A DNA stretch of 12,935 nt from Marinobacterium_E sp035458585 (lineage in GTDB: Bacteria > Pseudomonadota > Gammaproteobacteria > Pseudomonadales > Balneatricaceae). The notes under the pieces are model-generated. The model was not told the DNA's origin. It saw nothing but the letters and a program-made list of their open reading frames with translations, and ran no database searches. The stretch spans positions 1 through 12,935 of the forward strand of contig DATHZN010000063.1 of assembly GCA_035458585.1 (NCBI GenBank). The letters run 5' to 3'. A program made the position numbers and the translations under genes. Each line of letters starts with the position of its first letter. Within the stretch, counting starts at the first letter, position 1. This document shows positions 7,117 through 12,935 of this stretch, piece after piece.

Positions 7117-7120
7117 CTCC
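7117..7120 (-). promoter_or_regulatory. Ribosome binding site deciding the ahpC start
   Basis: GGAG on the - strand sits nine bases before the ATG at 7107. The in-frame upstream ATG (7122-7120) runs into this site and has no comparable purine block of its own, which favours the 187-residue protein. Confidence 0.7.
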
Positions 7121-7146
7121 ATCAGTTGGTTTGTTTTGATGTGCGT

Positions 7147-7175
7147 AGAATAGAGAAAACTATTAAGAAGGTGAA
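7147..7175 (-). promoter_or_regulatory. Candidate sigma-70 promoter of ahpCF
   Basis: On the - strand, TTCACC (7175-7170, four of six matches to the -35 consensus) and TATTCT (7152-7147, four of six to the -10) are separated by exactly 17 bases. The -10 lies about 40 bases before the ahpC start. The imperfect -35 fits a promoter that needs an activator, and the ATAG/CTAT elements overlap it. This is a prediction by eye. Confidence 0.42.
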
Positions 7176-7194
7176 ATTAATAGTTTTTACCTTT
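7150..7194. promoter_or_regulatory. Possible OxyR operator (ATAG/CTAT elements) upstream of ahpC
   Basis: The known OxyR motif is ATAGnTnnnAnCTAT repeated with a period of about 22 bases. The segment 7180-7194 fits one such unit with a single mismatch (CTTT for CTAT). A second pair, ATAG (7150-7153) and CTAT (7160-7163), lies upstream in + coordinates but is one base too short, and the offset between units is 30 rather than 22. CTATTAA (7160-7166) and TTAATAG (7177-7183) also form a perfect inverted repeat around the candidate -35. Control of ahpC by OxyR is well established in gammaproteobacteria. The site here is only suggestive because the spacing deviates. Confidence 0.35.
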
Positions 7195-7240
7195 TCGATT
7201 AGAAAAATTTATGAAGACTTGTTTGGAGATAGAATTGGTT

Positions 7241-7263
7241 AAAAAATATTCGGGTATTCCGAA
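7241..7263 (-). terminator. Rho-independent terminator after yejF
   Basis: On the - strand, TTCGG and CCGAA form a five-pair stem (7263-7249) with an AATAC loop, followed by TATTTTTT. It lies about 70 bases past the yejF stop and upstream of the ahpC promoter. The stem is short but the U-run is good. It probably ends yejABEF transcription and insulates ahpCF. The interval 7264-7332 contains no gene that I can recognise. Confidence 0.5.
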
Positions 7264-7332
7264 GCAACATCTAGAGCAGCTGGTGTATTTCTAAGGTTTA
7301 AGAGCGGGGCGCTTTATTCAGCTGTTCTATTC

Positions 7333-8916
7333 TCAGCAAATTCCGCTGGCGGCGATAAGGGACTGCGTATACTCAGTTTGAGGTGATTGGAAGAGCTGTT
7401 CAGTGTCACCCTCTTCAATCAGATGACCATTGCGCATCACCATGATTCGGTGGCTCAGGGCACGAACGACCGCTAGGTCATGGGAGATAAACAGGTAACT
7501 GAGTCGGTAGCGTTGTTGTAGCTCGCGTAGCAGTTCAACGATCTGCTTCTGAACGCTGCGATCGAGCGCCGACGTTGGCTCATCCAACACGATGAGCTTT
7601 GGTCTAAGGACCAGTGCTCTAGCGATTGCGATCCGTTGACGCTGGCCGCCTGAGAATTCGTGAGGATAGCGGTGGCGTATGGCCGGATCGAGCTGCACAT
7701 CTTCAAGAGCGTCAATAACAAGTCGTTCCCGCTCGATGCGATCGCTGACTCCCTGAACTTCAAGGCCTTCGGCCACTATCTCCTCGATTGTCATTCGGGG
7801 ACTGAGACTACCGTAAGGATCTTGGAAGACAATCTGCATGTATCGGCGCAGCGGCCTCAGCTCTTCCTGTTTGCGGGCATCGATACGCTGGCGCTGAAAC
7901 TCTATGTCACCCTCGCTTCGGATGAGCCGAAGTAACGCCAGCGCAAGCGTGCTTTTGCCCGATCCCGACTCGCCCACAACGCCTAGCGTCTCTCCCTCAT
8001 GCAGACTAAGACTGACGCCATCGACGGCTTTTATGTGATCGTAGACGCGTTTAAATAGCCCTTTTGTCAGAGGAAACCAGACTCTCATCTGCTGGGCGCT
8101 AAGCAACATCTGGCTATCCTCGGGCAGTGGTGCGGGACGCCCTGTTGGTTCTGCATCAAGCAGAGCCTGAGTGTAAGGGTGTTGCGCCGACGTAAAGATA
8201 TTCTCAGTGCTGTTCTGCTCCACCAGTTCACCACGATGCATCACGCAAACCCGATGAGCATAGCGGCGCACGATATTAAGATCATGAGTGATTAGCAAAA
8301 TGGCCATGCCAAGCTTCTGCTGCAGCTCCTGAAGCAGCTCCAGAATTTGCTGCTGGATGGTTACATCCAGTGCAGTGGTCGGTTCGTCAGCGATTAGAAG
8401 TTCCGGTTCGTTGGCCAGAGCCATAGCAATCATGACGCGTTGGCGTTGCCCACCCGAGAGTTCATGAGGGTAACTTTGCAAACGTTGTTCGGGCTGAGGA
8501 ATACCCACAAGCTTCAACAGCTCCAGTGATCTCACTCGGGCCTTGATGCCACTCAGACCGCGATGCAGCCGGAGAGTTTCACCAATCTGTTTCTCTAGGG
8601 TGTGTAGTGGATTAAGTGAGGTCATCGGCTCCTGAAAAATGTAGCTGATGCGATTGCCGCGCAACTGTCTTAGTTGTGGCTCTTTTGCCTTTATCAGTGG
8701 TTGATCCCGGTAGTAGACCTCTCCCTCTGGATATTCGGTGTGTTCAGGCAGCAATTTCAACAATGAGAGCGCCGTCACTGATTTACCAGAGCCCGACTCG
8801 CCCACTAGCGCCAGTGTAGCACCAGGCTCTATCTCAAAACTGACACCCTTAACCACCGGTTCGGTCGTGCCGGCGAAACGCACACTAAGGTTCTCGACGC
8901 GCAGGAGACTAGTCAT
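7333..8916 (-). CDS. yejF: Peptide ABC importer, double ATP-binding subunit YejF
   Basis: The 527-residue protein has two complete ABC ATPase domains of the oligopeptide (Opp/Dpp) type fused in one chain, the hallmark of YejF (about 530 residues in E. coli). The first domain has Walker A GESGSGKS (39-46), signature LSGGQ (153-157), Walker B LLIADE (173-178) and switch His211. The second has Walker A GESGSGKS (315-322), FSGGQ (421-425), LIVLDE (441-446) and His479. Each domain is followed by a stretch typical of the oligopeptide-transporter C-terminal region (HPYTQ at 246-250, TEYTQ at 515-519). It powers import through YejB/YejE on the cytoplasmic side of the inner membrane. It is the last gene of the operon, and its ATG overlaps the yejE stop by four bases. 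Both nucleotide sites appear intact. Confidence 0.95.
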   Translation of the reverse strand: MTSLLRVENLSVRFAGTTEPVVKGVSFEIEPGATLALVGESGSGKSVTALSLLKLLPEHTEYPEGEVYYRDQPLIKAKEPQLRQLRGNRISYIFQEPMTSLNPLHTLEKQIGETLRLHRGLSGIKARVRSLELLKLVGIPQPEQRLQSYPHELSGGQRQRVMIAMALANEPELLIADEPTTALDVTIQQQILELLQELQQKLGMAILLITHDLNIVRRYAHRVCVMHRGELVEQNSTENIFTSAQHPYTQALLDAEPTGRPAPLPEDSQMLLSAQQMRVWFPLTKGLFKRVYDHIKAVDGVSLSLHEGETLGVVGESGSGKSTLALALLRLIRSEGDIEFQRQRIDARKQEELRPLRRYMQIVFQDPYGSLSPRMTIEEIVAEGLEVQGVSDRIERERLVIDALEDVQLDPAIRHRYPHEFSGGQRQRIAIARALVLRPKLIVLDEPTSALDRSVQKQIVELLRELQQRYRLSYLFISHDLAVVRALSHRIMVMRNGHLIEEGDTEQLFQSPQTEYTQSLIAASGIC

Positions 8917-9938
8917 ACAGATTTCCTTGGATCAAAGGCATCACGTACTCCCTCGCCAATAAAGATTAGTAGCGTCAGCATGATCGACAGTGACAGGAAC
9001 GCACTGATACCGAGCCACGGGGCGTGTAGGTTCTCCTTACCCTGGGCAACCAGTTCGCCCAGTGAAGGTGAGCCGGGTGGTAGGCCAAAACCGAGGAAAT
9101 CCAGTGCTGTTAAGGTGACGAGCGAACCATTGAAGATAAACGGCATAAAGGTGAGCGTTGCCACCATCGCGTTCGGCAGTACATGTCTGAACATGATGAC
9201 CGTATTAGGCTGCCCCAGTGCACGTGCCGCGCGCACATACTCCAGATTTCGTGCGCGTAGAAATTCAGCGCGTACAACGTCGACCAGGTTCATCCAGGAG
9301 AAGAGCAACATTATCCCCAGCAGCCACCAGAAATTGGGCTCCACCAGGCTCGCTAATATAATCAATAAGAAGAGGACCGGTAGACCTGACCAGATTTCGA
9401 TAAAACGCTGCATCAGCAGGTCAAGGCGCCCGCCATAATAGCCCTGCATAGCCCCCGCGACGATCCCTATGACGGAACTCGCCAGCGTCAGCACCAGAGC
9501 AAAGAGCACTGAAATACGAAAACCATAAATCAATCGGGCAACCACGTCGCGCCCTTGATCATCTGTGCCTAACCAGTTCACCCCGGTCGGGGGGGAGGGA
9601 GCCGGTTGGTCCAGGTCAAAATTGATTGTGTCGTAGCTGAAAGGTATGAGTGGCCAGTAGATCCTGCCCTCTCGCTCCTCGATAAGCTCGACGATATAGG
9701 GGTCCCGGTAGTCAACGCGGGCATCAAAGTCGCCACCAAAATCGAGTTCAGTATATTCTACCCATAGAGGATAGTAGCTGCGCTCCGGTGTCGTGATGAG
9801 CAACGGCTTGTCATTGGCGATAATCTCAGCAAAGAGAGAGACAAAGAAGAGCAGACCGAATAACCACAATGACCACCAAGCGCGGCCATTGGCACGGAAG
9901 TTACTCCAGCGTCGCTGCTGCAGAGGTGTCAACGTCAT
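8913..9938 (-). CDS. yejE: Peptide ABC importer permease YejE
   Basis: The 341-residue inner-membrane permease has the same length as E. coli YejE. The first transmembrane helix spans about residues 22-41. It is followed by a long periplasmic segment (about 42-120), which is usual for this subunit, and then GTDDQGRDV (124-132), the standard lead-in to the permease core of the DppC/OppC class. Core helices are visible at about 143-165, 186-199, 203-221, 259-283 and 311-330. The cytoplasmic EAA-type loop that contacts the ATPase is near RAARALGQPN through RHVLPNA (236-257). It pairs with YejB to form the channel. Its start lies two bases after the yejB stop, so translation is probably coupled. 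Confidence 0.95.
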   Translation of the reverse strand: MTLTPLQQRRWSNFRANGRAWWSLWLFGLLFFVSLFAEIIANDKPLLITTPERSYYPLWVEYTELDFGGDFDARVDYRDPYIVELIEEREGRIYWPLIPFSYDTINFDLDQPAPSPPTGVNWLGTDDQGRDVVARLIYGFRISVLFALVLTLASSVIGIVAGAMQGYYGGRLDLLMQRFIEIWSGLPVLFLLIILASLVEPNFWWLLGIMLLFSWMNLVDVVRAEFLRARNLEYVRAARALGQPNTVIMFRHVLPNAMVATLTFMPFIFNGSLVTLTALDFLGFGLPPGSPSLGELVAQGKENLHAPWLGISAFLSLSIMLTLLIFIGEGVRDAFDPRKSV

Positions 9939-9940
9939 AG

Positions 9941-11035
9941 CTAGAGGTCCCTGCTCTCAAAGTCGATACGAGGGTCGACCAGGGTATAGGTGACATCAGA
10001 CACCAGTTTCAAAAGCAGACCTACCAGAGTGAAAATATAGAGGGTGCCGAAGATGACCGGGTAGTCACGGTTAATCACAGCCTCGTAGCCCAGCAGTCCA
10101 AGCCCGTCGAGCGAGAATATAACCTCAATTAGCATCGAACCGGTGAAGAAAATACCGATCAGGGCGGCCGGCATGCCGGCTATGATCAGCAGCATCGCAT
10201 TTCGAAATACGTGACCGTAAAGCACGTCTGACATCTTTAGGCCTTTGGCACGTGCGGTGAGTACATACTGCTTATGTATCTCATCAAGAAAGGCATTTTT
10301 GGTCAGCATCGTCAGTGTGGCAAAGCTTGAGATGACCGACGCCAGTATTGGCAGTGCTAGATGCCAGAAGTAATCCAGGACCTTATCTATGGGTCCCATC
10401 TGATCCCAGTCTGGTGACGTGAGACCTCGCAGAGGGAACCACTCTAGGTAGGTACCGCCGGCAAAGAGAACGATCAACAGGATCGCAAATAGAAAGTTAG
10501 GTATAGCGTAACCAACGATGATAATCGAAGAGGTCCAGACATCGAAGGGGGTACCATCTTTTACCGCTTTTCGTATTCCCAGAGGGATAGAGACCAGGTA
10601 GGTGATCAGCGTAGTCCAGAGTCCAAGAGAGATAGAGACGGGCATCTTCTCAATAATCAGATCGACTACAGGTTTATCGCTAAAAAAACTGCGTCCAAAA
10701 TCGAAGCTGAGGTAATCAACCACCATTTTGAAAAAACGCTCGTGGGCTGGTTTGTCAAAGCCGTAAAGCTGCTCTATTTCAGCAACAAGCTCCGGATCCA
10801 TCCCCTGTGCACCGCGGTATTTAGAGTCTGAACCAGAGGCTGCATCAGCGCTGATATCCGAACGCTCCCCTGACCCTATGCGGCTTGTCGCATCGACTGC
10901 GATACCCTGCATGTGCGCAAGTGCCTGCTCAACCGGCCCCCCGGGGGCCAGTTGAATAATCAAAAAATTCAGCAACAGAATGCCAAACAGAGTTGGAATA
11001 ATCAGTAGCAGACGCCGAGCAATATAGGCGGCCAT
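9941..11035 (-). CDS. yejB: Peptide ABC importer permease YejB
   Basis: The 364-residue inner-membrane permease closely resembles E. coli YejB throughout, including the N-terminal RRLLLIIPTLFGI helix, APGGPVEQ (30-37) and the C-terminal YTLVDPRIDFE. A periplasmic insert at about 40-80, rich in Ser, Gly, Asp and Ala, is also found in this subfamily and is not in ordinary DppB. Core helices are at about 134-156, 168-193, 224-245, 278-300 and 328-348. The EAA loop is near TARAKGLKMSD through HVFRNAM (260-281). The start has AAGGA six bases upstream and the 17-base gap to yejA holds little else. It forms the translocation pore with YejE. Confidence 0.95.
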   Translation of the reverse strand: MAAYIARRLLLIIPTLFGILLLNFLIIQLAPGGPVEQALAHMQGIAVDATSRIGSGERSDISADAASGSDSKYRGAQGMDPELVAEIEQLYGFDKPAHERFFKMVVDYLSFDFGRSFFSDKPVVDLIIEKMPVSISLGLWTTLITYLVSIPLGIRKAVKDGTPFDVWTSSIIIVGYAIPNFLFAILLIVLFAGGTYLEWFPLRGLTSPDWDQMGPIDKVLDYFWHLALPILASVISSFATLTMLTKNAFLDEIHKQYVLTARAKGLKMSDVLYGHVFRNAMLLIIAGMPAALIGIFFTGSMLIEVIFSLDGLGLLGYEAVINRDYPVIFGTLYIFTLVGLLLKLVSDVTYTLVDPRIDFESRDL

Positions 11036-11052
11036 TTTGAGTCCTTAGAACC

Positions 11053-12837
11053 CTACTGGGCCCACCAAGTATCCAGCCCCAAAGCATAGGTTGGGCGCGT
11101 TTCAGGGAAACCGAACTTATCCCAGTAAGCAATACGGTGGGCGGCGATATGGAACTGTGGTACAACAAAATGGTTCCACTGCAGTACCCGATCAAGCGCC
11201 CGCGCGCGCAACACTAGCTGTTCACGATCGGGTGCTTGGATCAGCAATTCAACCAATCGGTCGATCGCCGGATCCTTGATACCAATCAGATTGCGACTTC
11301 CAGGTTGATCTGCAGCCTCGCTACCCCAAAATTCGCGCTGCTCATTACCGGGTGAGCTGGACTGCCCAAAACTTCCGACGACCATGTCAAAATCAGTCTC
11401 GCGTAGGCGATTTATGTATTGAGAGACATCGACAATACGGATGCTAACTTCCATGCCCAGCTTATTAAGATTCTGAATGAACGGCGCTACCACACGCTCG
11501 AAATCTTTCTGCACTAGGAGAATTTCGAATTCAAATGGCTCCCCGTTACTATTTTTCAACGTGCCGGCATCAAGATTCCAGCCTGCATCACGCAGGAGTT
11601 TGAGCGCCTCGCGTAGCTGCGCACGGTTGCGACCATCGCCTTTGGTAGTGGGGGCTCGGTAAACTTCTGTGAATACTTCGTCAGGAATCTGTCCACGCAG
11701 AGGCTCAAGAATCTCCAGCTCCTCGGCAGTCGGAAGCTCTGTGGCTGCCATCTCAGAGTTTGAGAAGAAACTGTGACTCCGCGTATAGGCGTCGTAAAAT
11801 AGATTGGCGTTGGTCCATTCAAAATCGAAACCAAGTGTAATCGCCTGTCGCACGCGGGCGTCAGCGAATAGCGTTCGGCGGGTGTTCATGATAAACGCCT
11901 GCATGCCCGCGGGGTTAGCATCATCTACTAGTTCACGAACAACACGGCCGTCGTCAAACGCGGGACCGGTATAGCCCGTTGCCCAGTTTTTTGAAGAGTT
12001 CTCCTCTCGAAAATCATATTGACCCGCTTTGAACGCTTCAAGTGCGACGGTGCTGTCGCGATAATAGTCGAAGACCATCTGGTCGAAATTGTGTCGGCCT
12101 CTATTGACTGGGAGATCAGCCGCCCAGTAATCGCCGTTGCGCTTGTACGCGATGCTGCGACCGGCATCTATTTTCTCCACCAGATAGGGGCCTGACCCGA
12201 GAATAGGATCCAGTGACGGAGATGTAAAATCCCGCTCAGCCCACCAGTCTGCACTCATGATAGGGACCTCGCCAACGATCAGCGGCAGCTCGCGATTCTC
12301 ATCATCGCCAAATTCAAATCGGACAGTTAGATCGTCGTTCAGTCCAGTAATGCTACTGATGTCACGGTAGTAGGCTTTGTAGAAAGGACTCCCCTCTTCA
12401 CGTAGCAGGCGGAAAGTCTCTATGACATCTCTGGCCCGTACCGGTGTGCCGTCGCTAAATTTAGCTTCTGCGCGAAGATCAAACTCTACCCAGGTGCGGT
12501 CCTCCGGCATTCTGATCGTTTTAGCGAGTAGTCCATACTGGGTGAAGGGCTCGTCCAACGAACGCGCCATCAGACTGTCAAATAGCAGGCCAATCCCGTC
12601 GCCTGAGGTTCCTTTGACGATGAACGGGTTGAAACTATCGAATGTGCCTATGGCCGCTTGGCGGAAAGTGCCGCCCTTAGGTGCGTCCGGATTAGCATAG
12701 TCAAAGTGCGAGAAGTCAGCAGAATATTTAAGGTCCCCGTGCATGGCGATGCCATGGGATTCTGGCACTGCTGCCTGCAAATAGGTGGAACTGACTAGTA
12801 GCAGCGAAGCGAGACCAGTACGCCAGCAACACATCAT
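11053..12837 (-). CDS. yejA: Periplasmic peptide-binding protein YejA
   Basis: The 594-residue solute-binding protein is of the SBP_bac_5 (DppA/OppA) family. The N-terminus is a signal peptide: Arg6, a hydrophobic run at about 8-20, and a probable cleavage after the LQA at 20-22. The two cysteines at positions 3-4 precede the hydrophobic core and are not a lipobox, so the protein should be soluble in the periplasm. Family features include GTFDSFNPFI, the FSDGTPVRARDV block common to peptide-binding proteins, GSGPYLVEK and the C-terminal YWDKFGFPETRP typical of YejA. E. coli YejABEF takes up microcin C and related peptides, and homologues elsewhere are linked to antimicrobial-peptide tolerance and to peptidoglycan fragments. 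The native ligand here cannot be read from sequence. Two adjacent ATGs exist. The first has AAGGAG six bases upstream and is chosen. Confidence 0.94.
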   Translation of the reverse strand: MMCCWRTGLASLLLVSSTYLQAAVPESHGIAMHGDLKYSADFSHFDYANPDAPKGGTFRQAAIGTFDSFNPFIVKGTSGDGIGLLFDSLMARSLDEPFTQYGLLAKTIRMPEDRTWVEFDLRAEAKFSDGTPVRARDVIETFRLLREEGSPFYKAYYRDISSITGLNDDLTVRFEFGDDENRELPLIVGEVPIMSADWWAERDFTSPSLDPILGSGPYLVEKIDAGRSIAYKRNGDYWAADLPVNRGRHNFDQMVFDYYRDSTVALEAFKAGQYDFREENSSKNWATGYTGPAFDDGRVVRELVDDANPAGMQAFIMNTRRTLFADARVRQAITLGFDFEWTNANLFYDAYTRSHSFFSNSEMAATELPTAEELEILEPLRGQIPDEVFTEVYRAPTTKGDGRNRAQLREALKLLRDAGWNLDAGTLKNSNGEPFEFEILLVQKDFERVVAPFIQNLNKLGMEVSIRIVDVSQYINRLRETDFDMVVGSFGQSSSPGNEQREFWGSEAADQPGSRNLIGIKDPAIDRLVELLIQAPDREQLVLRARALDRVLQWNHFVVPQFHIAAHRIAYWDKFGFPETRPTYALGLDTWWAQ

Positions 12838-12873
12838 CTAAGACTCCTTATTTTTCGCAACTTAACTCAAGAA

Positions 12874-12902
12874 TATATACCCGAAGCTTAAGTAAACGTT
12901 AA
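12874..12902 (-). promoter_or_regulatory. Candidate sigma-70 promoter of yejABEF
   Basis: On the - strand, TTAACG (12902-12897) and TATATA (12879-12874) are 17 bases apart, each matching four of six consensus bases. They lie about 40 bases upstream of yejA in an A+T-rich stretch. The remaining bases to the window edge show no gene start. Predicted by eye only. Confidence 0.4.
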
Positions 12903-12935
12903 AAATTAGATTCTGTCGAATTAGTTGAACTTTGT

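Noticed and set aside
7276..7325. Two CAGCTG hexamers and an AGCG/CGCT inverted repeat after yejF, possibly a larger hairpin.
   Set aside because: The stems are very short with a long unpaired interval. The 7241-7263 hairpin with its U-run is a better terminator.
8980..9438. A 152-residue open frame on the + strand inside yejE.
   Set aside because: It is fully antisense to a well-conserved permease, is basic and low-complexity, and lacks any recognisable domain. It is a shadow frame.
9589..9595. A run of seven G in yejE that could be a phase-variable tract.
   Set aside because: It encodes an ordinary Pro-Pro-Thr segment with the frame intact. Seven bases is short for slippage, and a peptide importer is not a typical phase-variable target.

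Overview
The window reads as chromosome of a heterotrophic gammaproteobacterium. The AhpC/AhpF and YejABEF proteins resemble the enterobacterial versions over their whole length. The carbon-assimilation genes and moderate base composition suggest a marine member of the class, but that placement is inference. There are no tRNA or rRNA genes, no mobile elements and no CRISPR arrays. All nine genes are intact except the first, which is cut by the window edge.

Region 1 (1-4679, + strand) is a compact operon for glyoxylate assimilation through the beta-hydroxyaspartate cycle: bhcA (3' part), bhcB, bhcC and bhcD. The known chemistry is as follows. BhcC condenses glycine with glyoxylate to beta-hydroxyaspartate. 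BhcB dehydrates that to iminosuccinate. BhcD reduces iminosuccinate to aspartate. BhcA transfers the amino group of aspartate to another glyoxylate, releasing oxaloacetate and regenerating glycine. A fifth gene follows in the same direction. It encodes a PEP mutase/isocitrate lyase superfamily protein that looks like the PA4872-type oxaloacetate decarboxylase. If so, the operon carries its own exit from oxaloacetate to pyruvate. This is the most interesting point of the window. A hairpin sits between bhcC and bhcD.

Region 2 (4680-7240, genes on the - strand) is the peroxide-defence operon ahpC-ahpF. It converges on the bhc operon across a shared bidirectional terminator (4760-4785). The 126-base gap between ahpC and ahpF holds two tandem hairpins whose non-Watson-Crick pairs are G-U only in the ahp transcript. 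The ahpC upstream region has a sigma-70-like promoter and ATAG/CTAT elements reminiscent of an OxyR operator.

Region 3 (7241-12935, - strand) is a complete yejA-yejB-yejE-yejF peptide ABC importer operon: periplasmic binding protein, two permeases and a double-ATPase subunit. The genes are tightly packed. A candidate promoter lies upstream of yejA and a short terminator follows yejF.
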